From: DASWRT01 sp036403035
Lineage (GTDB): Bacteria; Pseudomonadota; Alphaproteobacteria; ATCC43930; CGMCC-115725
Direction of reading: 5' to 3'
DNA: 8,736 bases
NCBI GenBank assembly: GCA_036403035.1
Contig: DASWRT010000442.1
Coordinates: 1-8,736, forward strand
This document shows, piece by piece, positions 1 through 5,755 of this stretch; the stretch's first letter is position 1; the number at the start of each line of letters is the position of its first letter. Below the pieces are notes generated by a model. It was not told where the DNA came from. It did no database searches and saw nothing but the letters and a program-made list of their open reading frames with translations. The position numbers and the translations under genes are program-made.

Positions 1-11
1 CCGCATCGGAC

Positions 12-88
12 CGGAGTGTAGCTCAGCCTGGTAGAGCACTGTCTTCGGGAGGCAGGGGCCGGAGGTTCGAATCCTCTCACTCCGACCA
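12..88 (+). tRNA. tRNA-Pro (anticodon CGG)
   Basis: A complete 77-nt cloverleaf can be folded by eye. The 7-bp acceptor stem is CGGAGTG (12-18) paired with CACTCCG, followed by discriminator A and an encoded CCA at 86-88. The D arm contains AGCTCAGCCTGGTAGAGC. The anticodon arm is CTGTC/GGCAG around the loop TTCGGGA, which puts CGG at positions 34-36. The T arm contains GGTTCGAATCC. A CGG anticodon reads the proline codon CCG, which is frequent in a GC-rich genome. The tRNA is followed within 12 nt by its own terminator and appears to be transcribed alone or as the last gene of a unit starting upstream of the window. Confidence 0.97.
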
Positions 89-99
89 GCAGAATCGCA

Positions 100-146
100 G
101 AAACCCGCCGCTTTCGAGGAATCGAGGGCGGCGGGTTTCGCTTTTT
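100..146 (+). terminator. Rho-independent terminator of tRNA-Pro
   Basis: Bases 100-117 pair with 122-139, with two G-T pairs in the middle, closing on a GGAA tetraloop (118-121). The outer part is a perfect AAACCCGCCGC/GCGGCGGGTTT helix. It is followed directly by CTTTTT (141-146), so it is a strong intrinsic terminator for the tRNA. Confidence 0.92.
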
Positions 147-273
147 CGGGCGAACGGATCCGAACCGACCCATATTTCGATGTCCGTTTTACCGTTTCAC
201 GGTCGAATGGAAACGATTTGTTAATCCCGCGTGCAGGCTCCCCCTGTTTGCCGACCACCGCTCCGTGCTACTC

Positions 274-316
274 TATACTGCGCTGGCATATCGCTCAGCA
301 CGTGAACAGCAGAGGA
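274..316 (+). promoter_or_regulatory. Candidate promoter -10 and ribosome binding site of the cold-shock gene
   Basis: TATACT at 274-279 is a 5/6 match to the -10 consensus and lies about 50 nt upstream of the ATG at 330. No good -35 sits at 17 nt; TTGCCG (248-253) is 20 nt away. AGAGGA at 311-316 is the Shine-Dalgarno-like element, with a rather long 13-nt spacer. The region 150-273 shows no gene and no other clear signal. Confidence 0.4.
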
Positions 317-329
317 CCATTCCTTTCTA

Positions 330-974
330 ATGGGCAAGGGCAACAGCTACCGCGAGCCACGTCGCCGCGGCTTCGACGATGATTTCTCGCCATCTTCCTT
401 CCAGCGCGACCGCGGTCCCCGCCCCTCGCCGTCGTTTTCACCATCGCCCCGCTTCGAGGCGGGCGCTGCCGGTCCGGCGACATCCGCGACCGTGAAGTGG
501 TTCAACCCGGAGAAAGGCTTCGGCTTCGTGGAGCTTGCCGGGGGCGGCGACGCCTTCCTGCATATCGGCGCGCTCGAGCGTGCCGGCCACAGCGCCGTCT
601 CGCCCGGTGCGACGCTTCAGGTTCGCACCAGCCAAGGGCAGAAAGGCCCGCAGGTCGCCGAAGTGCTCGAGGTGGACGAGAGCACGGCAACGCCGGAAGC
701 GCCGCGTCGTGCCGCCGGCCCGCGGCCGGGCGGCGGCGGCGGCAGGCCGGATCGCAGCACGGCGGTCGAGCGCAGCGGCACCGTCAGATTCTTCAACGAA
801 GCCCGCGGCTTCGGCTTCGTCGAGCTTGGCGACGGGAGCAAGGACGTGTTCGTGCATGCGTCGGCGCTGCGCAATATCGGTGTCGCAGCGCTCTACGAAG
901 GGCAGCATGTCACGATGCTTGTCGTTCAGGGGAACAAAGGCCCCGAGGCGGCGGAAGTGACCGCAGTGGGCTGA
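330..974 (+). CDS. Double-domain cold-shock protein (CspA family)
   Basis: This is a nucleic-acid-binding protein with two OB-fold cold-shock domains, at residues about 53-115 and 149-213. Both RNA-binding motifs are intact in each copy: KGFGFV and DAFLHI in the first, RGFGFV and DVFVHA in the second. Each domain opens with the typical TVKWFN or TVRFFN strand. The domains are joined by a glycine/proline/arginine linker (about 120-146). They are preceded by a 50-residue low-complexity arm with an RRRGFDDDF segment that I associate with alphaproteobacterial family members. At 214 aa it is about three times a single-domain CspA (~70 aa), as expected for this subtype. Such proteins bind single-stranded RNA or DNA and act as RNA chaperones in the cytoplasm; the targets of this one cannot be told. 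It is monocistronic between a tRNA terminator and an inverted repeat. Confidence 0.93.
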   Translation: MGKGNSYREPRRRGFDDDFSPSSFQRDRGPRPSPSFSPSPRFEAGAAGPATSATVKWFNPEKGFGFVELAGGGDAFLHIGALERAGHSAVSPGATLQVRTSQGQKGPQVAEVLEVDESTATPEAPRRAAGPRPGGGGGRPDRSTAVERSGTVRFFNEARGFGFVELGDGSKDVFVHASALRNIGVAALYEGQHVTMLVVQGNKGPEAAEVTAVG

Positions 975-996
975 TCCGGCGCGGCAGATGCCCGCA

Positions 997-1035
997 CTTG
1001 AAAATCGGGACGGAGCGGTTTTCCCGATTTTCAAG
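997..1035 (+). terminator. Perfect 14-bp inverted repeat, probable terminator after the cold-shock gene
   Basis: CTTGAAAATCGGGA (997-1010) is repeated in perfect reverse complement at 1022-1035, with an 11-nt loop. It starts 22 nt after the stop codon. No T-run follows, but the right arm contains TTTTC, so a shorter GC stem with the stem-borne T-tract, and the matching A-tract on the left, could stop transcription in either direction. A smaller hairpin, GATGCAG/CTGCATC, lies at 1050-1069. Confidence 0.6.
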
Positions 1036-1187
1036 TTAATACAAGTGGAGATGCAGTTCAGGCTGCATCCTGCCGTCGCTCCGGCCGGCCTGCGGAGGCC
1101 CCCGTCCGGAGCGGCGGCTCCTCTCTTTATGATCGCTCCGTTGTGATCGACGGGACGTCTCGCTTGTCGTTCGTGCGCGCCGAAAGA

Positions 1188-1727
1188 TCATCTCCGCATC
1201 AGCCTCTCGATGTCCGCGACGTTGAGTTCGCCTGCGGCGCCCCATCCCGTCGCCCCGGCCGGCACGTCAGGTCGGAACGCTTCGTAGAGCCTGAACCCGT
1301 GCAGCGCCAGATCGCGCGGTTCGTGCGACGCGGCGAGCTTTTCCATCGCGGCCCGCACCGCGTCGTAGCGATCGCCGAACTTGCTTCGAAGGTATCGCTC
1401 GACAGAGTGCGGATCTCCCGGTCTCTGCTTGTCGAGCGCACGGATGCCCGCCGGCGTGCGCACCGCCGGCACGGGCCGGCCGAGCAGCCGGACGTTGACC
1501 ACGTCGTCCGACGGCGGCGCCCGGCGTCGCTCCGCCTCGACGTCGCGCGGATCGGCAGGTTCGAAGATCCCGAGCGCCCTGCCCTTCATCGCGGCGCTCG
1601 ATCCGGCAACTGCCCGCCCAAGCGTCAGCGCCTCGTTGCGGTCGAAGCCGAGTCGCTCGGCGACGATAGCGGCCCAGAGCGTCAGGACCGGGGCGCGGTT
1701 CACCTTGATGGTGCGATGCTCATCCAT
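1188..1727 (-). CDS. Conserved hypothetical protein (RAPVLTLWAA type)
   Basis: This is a 179-aa soluble protein. I recognise the N-terminal block KVNRAPVLTLWAA...AERLGF (residues 8-28), followed by EALTLGRAVAG (32-42), from conserved hypothetical proteins of Rhizobiales and some actinobacteria. I know of no established function. The rest is charged and mostly helical, with a loop rich in Arg, Pro and Asp at 58-78 and a helix EPRDLALHGFRLYEAFRP at 136-153. There is no signal peptide or membrane segment, and no catalytic motif is evident. I chose ATG at 1727; an in-frame TTG at 1748 would add seven residues, but neither has a good Shine-Dalgarno. The plus-strand open frame over the same bases is arginine-rich and looks like a shadow. 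The gene stands alone, facing the cold-shock gene tail to tail. Confidence 0.82.
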   Translation of the reverse strand: MDEHRTIKVNRAPVLTLWAAIVAERLGFDRNEALTLGRAVAGSSAAMKGRALGIFEPADPRDVEAERRRAPPSDDVVNVRLLGRPVPAVRTPAGIRALDKQRPGDPHSVERYLRSKFGDRYDAVRAAMEKLAASHEPRDLALHGFRLYEAFRPDVPAGATGWGAAGELNVADIERLMRR

Positions 1728-1769
1728 GCGGCGAGTGTGAGCCGGCAAGGCGATTTGGCAAACGAATTA

Positions 1770-1787
1770 GCGTTGCTGCGGCAACGC
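1770..1787. repeat. 7-bp hairpin upstream of the 179-aa gene
   Basis: GCGTTGC (1770-1776) and GCAACGC (1781-1787) pair perfectly around TGCG. It lies 43 nt upstream of the ATG at 1727, between the 66-aa gene and the 179-aa gene. It could be a leader hairpin or a weak end point for the 66-aa transcript; read on the minus strand it is followed by TAATTCG, with no T-run. Confidence 0.4.
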
Positions 1788-1927
1788 CGATGCCCTCGGG
1801 CCGACACGCCCGAATACGACGGCGGGCCGGGAAGCGGAATCCGGCCGTTCGCGCTCGCGCGCGCCGCATGACCGCCTGGATAAGTCGATCGAGTTAGGAA
1901 AACTGTCTCGACGGACTGAAATGATCA

Positions 1928-1943
1928 GGCGCCGGCCGGCGCC
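1928..1943 (-). terminator. 16-nt perfect palindrome after the 66-aa gene
   Basis: GGCGCCGGCCGGCGCC is a perfect palindrome that begins one base after the stop codon of the minus-strand 66-aa gene. As a hairpin it would be very GC-rich and is followed on the minus strand by TGATCATTTC, so a weak intrinsic terminator is the simplest reading. A protein binding site is also possible. Confidence 0.4.
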
Positions 1944-1944
1944 G

Positions 1945-2145
1945 TCATATGGCGGTGAAGCAGTCGACCTCCGCCTTCAGGTACCAAGCTATCGCTCCAT
2001 GTACGGCGACGCGGGCCGCATTGATCGCGGCGCGATCGCCCGAAAGGTAGGCACCGCGCAGTTCCTCGTCACAGTTCCGGAACTCCTCGGCCGCTCGGTC
2101 GAGCGTTCTGATCGTCGCACTCGCCCTGACCTCCCGTTCATTCAT
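1945..2145 (-). CDS. Small hypothetical protein, 66 aa
   Basis: I do not recognise this protein. It reads as a compact soluble helical protein: TLDRAAEEFRNCDEELRGAYLSGD (14-37) then RAAINAARVAVHGAIAWYLKAEVD (38-61) give two amphipathic helices, with two cysteines (25, 62) and balanced charge. That composition is unlike the arginine/proline-rich shadows in this genome and supports coding. I chose ATG at 2145 because GGGA lies about 10 nt upstream. In-frame ATG at 2154 and GTG at 2163 would give 69 and 72 aa but have poor ribosome sites. The upstream leader is notably AT-rich and carries repeated ATTCTTA/TAAGAAT elements, which is where a promoter or regulatory site would be expected. A 16-nt GC palindrome follows the stop. 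Confidence 0.6.
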   Translation of the reverse strand: MNEREVRASATIRTLDRAAEEFRNCDEELRGAYLSGDRAAINAARVAVHGAIAWYLKAEVDCFTAI

Positions 2146-2192
2146 TCTTATCATTTCCCGCACATCGATAATAAATTCTTACCATTAAGAAT
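2144..2192. repeat. Repeated ATTCTTA elements in the leader of the 66-aa gene
   Basis: ATTCTTATCATT (2144-2155) and ATTCTTACCATT (2175-2186) are near-identical direct repeats offset by 31 bp, about three helical turns. The second is also the left arm of a perfect 7-bp inverted repeat, ATTCTTA (2175-2181) and TAAGAAT (2186-2192), with a CCAT spacer. The block covers the candidate start codons of the minus-strand gene and its immediate upstream region. It lies in the most AT-rich stretch of the window (about 2140-2260). Possible roles are an operator pair or a leader RNA structure. On the minus strand TTGTCA (rc of 2206-2211) could serve as a -35 for a promoter overlapping this block. Confidence 0.5.
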
Positions 2193-2404
2193 GGCATAGA
2201 TAGGCTGACAATTCTGCGAGGAAGATTTCTGAAAGGTGTTTCAAAAAAATTAACGGAATTGCCAGCCGATCGCCGCGCGACGCCGGACAGCCCGGCAGCT
2301 TCGCCGCCATGGCGAATCGCCGGTCCGACCGGAAACGGATCAACCGGGACGAAGCGACGCGGCGTTCGATGACGATGCCCCACGCCGGTCCGGGCGCGGA
2401 GCCT

Positions 2405-2422
2405 ATCTCAGCAGGCTGAGAT
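2405..2422. repeat. 8-bp inverted repeat at the end of the 21-aa reading frame
   Basis: ATCTCAGC (2405-2412) and GCTGAGAT (2415-2422) form a near-continuous palindrome. It touches the last base of the TGA stop of the minus-strand small membrane ORF. On the minus strand it is not followed by a T-run, so termination is only a possibility. Confidence 0.4.
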
Positions 2423-2487
2423 CAGCGGGCGACCGCGAGCAATGCTATGGCGGTCGTCAATGTCAGGACGGTCACGGCGAAGATCAT
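2422..2487 (-). CDS. Candidate small membrane peptide, 21 aa
   Basis: The reading frame encodes MIFAVTVLTLTTAIALLAVAR: about 19 consecutive apolar or hydroxyl residues ending in a lone arginine, the shape of a single membrane-spanning micropeptide. Its ATG is preceded by a full AAGGAG (2494-2499) with a 6-nt spacer, which is the best Shine-Dalgarno I see in the gene-poor stretch. The same frame stays open upstream to a GTG at 2607, which would give 61 aa with a polar N-terminal part, but that start lacks a good ribosome site. Small single-span peptides often tune membrane complexes, but no partner is encoded nearby, so no function is proposed. Such a short frame could arise by chance; the match between Shine-Dalgarno and a clean hydrophobic helix is what argues for it. 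Confidence 0.45.
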   Translation of the reverse strand: MIFAVTVLTLTTAIALLAVAR

Positions 2488-2750
2488 GCCGGGCTCCTTG
2501 CTGGAGGACGCCGCCGCCGCGGCACCGAGATCAGTTTCGCCGGTGCCACGGTCGAGCGTCCCGTGAATTTCCTGTGACGCCGCGAGTCGGCGAGTCATTC
2601 CAATCACCGTTGAGCTTGCCTCATCGGCCGTTGCTCAAGCTCGCCGCGCGGCGTTTGAACGGAACCCGCTCGGCATCGGTCGACAGCCGAGGCCGACAAT
2701 CTAAAGGCGGCATAAGATAAGGACGGCTGGTGCCGCGCGAGGATGCGAAA

Positions 2751-2780
2751 TGGCCCCGCCAGCGGTCACCGGCGGGGCCA
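2751..2780. repeat. 10-bp GC-rich inverted repeat
   Basis: TGGCCCCGCC at 2751-2760 and GGCGGGGCCA at 2771-2780 are perfect reverse complements around a 10-nt loop. Read on the minus strand the stem is followed by TTTCG, making a weak minus-strand terminator conceivable; on the plus strand no T-run follows. Confidence 0.5.
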
Positions 2781-3012
2781 AGTTGGCGACAATTCGGCGG
2801 TTCGAAAGCCACCGATGCGCTGCATGTTATGGCGGAACCGCTTACGCAATTCTGAACGGCAGGGCGGCGCCGTCATGCACGATCTGTTTACTCTAACGGA
2901 CCGTTCGCCCGTTTCGGCGTTGCACGGAAGCGCACCCTGGCCATCCCTTCGGGAGGGGTCGGACAGATCCGAAAAGGCGTCATGACAAGAGGACCGGCGG
3001 AGCGGATAGAAT

Positions 3013-3036
3013 GGGGGCGTCAACGAGAAAGCCCCC
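3013..3036 (-). terminator. Candidate terminator downstream of the 84-aa gene
   Basis: GGGGGC (3013-3018) pairs with GCCCCC (3031-3036) around a 12-nt loop. On the minus strand the stem is followed by ATTCTATCC, only modestly T-rich. It lies 84 nt after the stop codon of the minus-strand 84-aa gene and is its most plausible end point. Confidence 0.4.
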
Positions 3037-3037
3037 T

Positions 3038-3078
3038 CGCCCGCCCGGATGCCCCTCACAGCCGCGGCGGGCGCTTTT
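3038..3078 (+). terminator. Terminator-like hairpin facing the plus strand
   Basis: CGCCCGCC (3038-3045) pairs with GGCGGGCG (3066-3073) over a 20-nt loop and is followed directly by CTTTT (3074-3078). The orientation would stop a plus-strand transcript, although no plus-strand gene is visible upstream. The loop is long and the T-tract short, so the call is tentative. Confidence 0.35.
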
Positions 3079-3119
3079 CGTTCTACGGTCGGCGCGGATT
3101 TCTCACGCGACCTTGGTGC

Positions 3120-3374
3120 CTAATGCAGCTTCGCGCGGCGGCCGGACGAAGCGGCGTCGCCATCCAGCAGCGATTCGACGGCGGTCAGCACGCGGCGCCA
3201 CTCCTCGGGCTGCTCCGACCGCGTGGCGCGGTTGGCAGCGATCTCCCGCGCCTCGGCGCCGAAGATGCGGACGAGGAACTGCGCGACCTCGGCGACGTCG
3301 CCCCAGATATCGCCATCGCCGCCGCCCTCGGTTCTGCCGTCGATCGGATCCCGTTGCTTCCTGCTCTTGGCCAT
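3120..3374 (-). CDS. Small hypothetical protein, 84 aa
   Basis: I do not recognise this protein. It starts with a basic stretch MAKSRKQRDP and a glycine/aspartate-rich turn (16-22). A helical core IWGDVAEVAQFLVRIFGAEAREIA (23-46) follows, then a second helix PEEWRRVLTAVESLL (56-70) and a short polar tail. There are no cysteines, no signal peptide and no membrane span. The amphipathic helices and the tryptophans (24, 59) at likely core positions support coding over the overlapping arginine-rich frames. I chose the ATG at 3374, with GGAGA about 11 nt upstream. The frame is open to an ATG at 3494, but the extra 40 residues are arginine/glycine-rich and look untranslated. A minus-strand promoter candidate lies at 3511-3538, and a candidate terminator at 3013-3036. 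Confidence 0.62.
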   Translation of the reverse strand: MAKSRKQRDPIDGRTEGGGDGDIWGDVAEVAQFLVRIFGAEAREIAANRATRSEQPEEWRRVLTAVESLLDGDAASSGRRAKLH

Positions 3375-3510
3375 GCCGCCTGTCTCTCCGCGCCGCTGCG
3401 GGACGTATTCCCTGGACCCGCGCCGAAAACCTGCGGCTCCGGCCCGACGATCCGTTCTTGCCCGCGGTCGCGGCAGTCCCGATCGCCGCCGCATTGCCCA
3501 TTAGTTGAGC

Positions 3511-3538
3511 ACTATACATCATAATTCTACTTTGCCAC
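3511..3538 (-). promoter_or_regulatory. Candidate promoter of the 84-aa gene
   Basis: On the minus strand, GTGGCA (rc of 3533-3538) and TATAGT (rc of 3511-3516) are separated by 16 nt. The -10 is a good match and the -35 matches 4 of 6. Transcription would begin near 3504 and give a leader of about 130 nt before the ATG at 3374. Confidence 0.4.
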
Positions 3539-3575
3539 GCCGTCCGTTGCGTCCACCAGCGCCCCGGCCCTGCCC

Positions 3576-3603
3576 TTGCGGTTGTGGTCGAATGGGCTAC
3601 AAT
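3576..3603 (+). promoter_or_regulatory. Candidate sigma-70-type promoter of the AAA+ ATPase gene
   Basis: TTGCGG (3576-3581) and TACAAT (3598-3603) are separated by 16 nt. The -10 matches 5 of 6; the -35 keeps TTG only. The start would be near 3610, leaving a leader of about 160 nt before the ATG at 3768. Confidence 0.45.
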
Positions 3604-3767
3604 TCCGGGTTGAGCGCAACCGCCGGCGATGCTTGGCCGCCATGGCTTTTTTCGGGCAACGTGCAACCTTTCGAACCGGAAGATCGTTAAACGGCGCGTA
3701 GACGGAGCCCGGCGCAATTTCGCTCACAGGTCGGGCAGCCGCTTCCGCCAACAATCCGGTTCTGTGC

Positions 3768-5693
3768 ATGTCAAACCCAAGAGATTGGTTCCGCCGTCGG
3801 CGGCGCGACGATATCGATATCCAGCTCCCGGAAGCGGACGATCCTTTTGCCGACGGTCCGGTGCTCGATCTCGGACGGCATGGCCGTGTGCTGCGCGAGA
3901 CGCCCGAACCGGTCCTCGATCTGATCGGCACGGCAGCGCCCGGAACGCGGGGCGGCGACGCCGCCGCCTCCGCGAACGGGATGGCCACGCAGATCCTGGG
4001 CAGCCGCCGCAATAGCCCGTCCGGCACTCATGTTCCCCCGCCGCCTCCCCGGCCCGCCGGGACGACGCCGCGCGACGGACGGGTGATCGAGCCGAGCGCC
4101 TTCGCCGTGCGGCCCGAGATCGCGGTTACGGCGGACCGGCGCGCCGCTGTCGCGACCGTCGCCGCGGGAGTCGAGTCGCCGCGGCCGAGCCCGGACCTGC
4201 GCCCGCGCCTTCACGTCACGCCGGGATCGGCGGCACCCGCCGGCGGCAACTCTGCGGTGCGCGAGCCCGAATCGCAGGATACCGCGGCGGCGGGCTTCGC
4301 GGTGCGCCGCCGGGCCCTCCCCTTTGCCCGCCCGGTAACCGGCGGAGACGGCAACGCCGGCTCCGCAGCGCCCAAGCCGACATCCGCCGGCCCCGCGGAT
4401 GCGTCACGCCGCGCCGAAACGGCCGAGGCGTCGGCCGAAGCGCCGCGCTTCACGATGGCGGCGCCCGGCGCCGCTTGGACGCGCAGCGGCAGCGGCGGCG
4501 GAGCGGCGGCGAAGGATGCCGGCGCGATGAACGCGGTGCTCCGCGATGCCTTCACGCCGACGCGGCCGCAGAAGCAGGTGGACAAGTTCTCCGGCCGCTA
4601 CGCGCAGATGCAGCGGATCATCGCCGCGATCGAGGAAGAGCGTGCCCACGTCGTGCTCTACGGCGAGCGCGGCAGCGGCAAGACCTCGCTCGCCAACATC
4701 GTCGCGCAGAAGGCGAGCGACGCCGGCTACTTCGTGCTGCGCTCGGCGTGCAGCTCCGAGCTGGGCTTCGACGATCTGTTCCGCGGCTTCCTGCGCAAGA
4801 TCCCGGCGAACTTCCTCGCCGACGGGATCGGCGCGTCGAGCCGGCTCGGAATCGAGAACTTCGAGCAGCTCCTGCCGGCCGGCGAGATCGGCGTTCCGGA
4901 GCTGATCCAGAACTTCGAGCGGATTCACGATCGCCACGTCATCCTGGTGATCGACGAGTACGATCGCGTCACCAGCGAAGACACGAAGAACAAGCTCGCC
5001 GAGCTGATCAAGAACATGTCCGACGCCTCGGCGCCGGTGACGCTGCTGCTGATCGGCGTCGCCGAGAACGTCGACGAGCTGCTCGGCAAGCACCCGTCCC
5101 TGCAGCGTACGCTGGTCACGATGCCGCTGCCCCTGATGAGCCGGCGCGAGATCGACGGCATCATCGCGGCGGGCGAGGAGAAGTCCGGGCTGCGCTTCGA
5201 CCCGGCGGTGCGCGACTCGATCGTCCACTTCGCGCAGGGTCTCCCCTACCACGCCCAGCTTCTCTGCCTGTTCGCGGCGCGGAACACGGTGCGCCGGAAC
5301 TCGCAGCGTGTCGAGCGCGGCGACCTGCGCTACGCCGTGCAGCGCGCCGCCGAGGAGGCGGAAGGCAAGATCAAGGAGGCGTACAACCTCGCGCTCGGCA
5401 TTCAGGGCACCAGCGCCGCCTTCCGCGACGTGCTGTTCGCCGCCGCGAACGCGGAAAGCGACCCGTTCGGCAGCTTCACGGCGGCGGACGTCGCCGCGGC
5501 GGCGGGCCGCCTGGGCGATCAGCCGCTGACGCTGCTGTCGCTGCAATACCCGCTGAAGAAGCTGACCGATCCGGACCGCGGCGCGATGCTGCGGCGGATC
5601 CCGACGCCGGACGGGCTGCGCTACCAGTTCTTCAACCAGATGATGCGGCACTACGTGCTGATCCGGCAGTCGCTGGAGCGGGGACTGATTTAG
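3768..5693 (+). CDS. AAA+ ATPase with a long disordered N-terminal arm
   Basis: This is a 641-aa protein. Residues 1-260 are low-complexity, rich in Pro, Ala, Gly and Arg, with a basic RRRRR patch at 9-13 and a polyproline run near 90. The ATPase module follows at about 261-510: Walker A GERGSGKTS (299-307), Walker B VILVIDEYD (391-399), and a sensor-1-like strand TLLLIGVAEN (425-434). GLPYHAQLL (491-499) sits where ORC/Cdc6 and ExeA/TniB-type ATPases have their sensor-2 region. The C-terminal part (about 548-641) looks like a winged helix. All nucleotide-binding residues are present, so it is probably active. No signal peptide is seen. The ATG at 3768 is the only good start, since an in-frame stop lies at 3699-3701, but it lacks a Shine-Dalgarno. 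Such ATPases remodel protein or DNA complexes; the partner is unknown and no neighbour suggests one. Confidence 0.88.
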   Translation: MSNPRDWFRRRRRDDIDIQLPEADDPFADGPVLDLGRHGRVLRETPEPVLDLIGTAAPGTRGGDAAASANGMATQILGSRRNSPSGTHVPPPPPRPAGTTPRDGRVIEPSAFAVRPEIAVTADRRAAVATVAAGVESPRPSPDLRPRLHVTPGSAAPAGGNSAVREPESQDTAAAGFAVRRRALPFARPVTGGDGNAGSAAPKPTSAGPADASRRAETAEASAEAPRFTMAAPGAAWTRSGSGGGAAAKDAGAMNAVLRDAFTPTRPQKQVDKFSGRYAQMQRIIAAIEEERAHVVLYGERGSGKTSLANIVAQKASDAGYFVLRSACSSELGFDDLFRGFLRKIPANFLADGIGASSRLGIENFEQLLPAGEIGVPELIQNFERIHDRHVILVIDEYDRVTSEDTKNKLAELIKNMSDASAPVTLLLIGVAENVDELLGKHPSLQRTLVTMPLPLMSRREIDGIIAAGEEKSGLRFDPAVRDSIVHFAQGLPYHAQLLCLFAARNTVRRNSQRVERGDLRYAVQRAAEEAEGKIKEAYNLALGIQGTSAAFRDVLFAAANAESDPFGSFTAADVAAAAGRLGDQPLTLLSLQYPLKKLTDPDRGAMLRRIPTPDGLRYQFFNQMMRHYVLIRQSLERGLI

Positions 5694-5705
5694 CCGTTCC
5701 AAGCC

Positions 5706-5731
5706 GCTCGCTCCTTTCAACGGGAGCGAGC
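5706..5731. terminator. Hairpin between convergent genes
   Basis: GCTCGCTCC (5706-5714) pairs with GGAGCGAGC (5723-5731) around an 8-nt loop, 12 nt after the ATPase stop and 24 nt from the stop of the converging minus-strand operon. On the plus strand it is followed by TTCCCTC. It probably serves both transcription units. Confidence 0.6.
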
Positions 5732-5755
5732 TTCCCTCGCCGCCTGCCGGGGCTC

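Larger units (their letters stand above)
2488..3119. other. Gene-poor region with several inverted repeats
   Basis: No open frame here has the composition of a real protein; those present are arginine/proline/serine-rich on both strands. A 36-codon plus-strand frame at 2875-2985 (MHDLFTLTDRSPV...) is too weak to call. The region contains a 10-bp inverted repeat TGGCCCCGCC/GGCGGGGCCA (2751-2760, 2771-2780). It also holds two overlapping terminator-like hairpins near 3013-3078, described separately. An untranslated RNA on the plus strand ending at the latter is possible but unproven. Confidence 0.5.
3375..3767. other. Intergenic region between divergent genes, with two candidate promoters
   Basis: This gap separates the minus-strand 84-aa gene from the plus-strand ATPase. 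It contains an AT-rich patch (3501-3535) with a minus-strand promoter candidate, and a plus-strand promoter candidate at 3576-3603. Each would leave a leader of roughly 130-160 nt. A 19-codon frame at 3642-3701 lies in the ATPase leader. No other gene or structured RNA is recognisable. Confidence 0.5.

Noticed and set aside
12..88. tRNA-Pro as an integration site for a mobile island
   Set aside because: I found no second copy of the tRNA 3' end in the window and no integrase; only the short GGTTCGA recurs near 2799.
438..1034. Minus-strand 198-codon frame over the cold-shock gene
   Set aside because: Antisense shadow of a gene with two complete cold-shock domains.
1143..1871. Plus-strand 242-codon frame over the 179-aa gene
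   Set aside because: Arginine-rich, no motif; the minus-strand frame carries a conserved-looking block.
2138..2383. Minus-strand 81-codon frame upstream of the 66-aa gene
   Set aside because: It overlaps the start of the 66-aa gene, crosses the AT-rich leader, and shows no protein-like pattern.
3642..3701. A 19-codon frame in the ATPase leader, in the same frame as the ATPase
   Set aside because: No Shine-Dalgarno and no recognisable peptide; 19 codons is easily expected by chance.
3103..3717. Minus-strand 204-codon frame covering the 84-aa gene and upstream gap
   Set aside because: Arg/Ala/Gly-rich throughout; the 84-aa frame has amphipathic helices and a better start.
4404..5720. A 438-codon minus-strand frame antisense to the ATPase
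   Set aside because: Composition is Arg/Ala/Gln-rich without any recognisable motif; the sense frame has intact Walker motifs.
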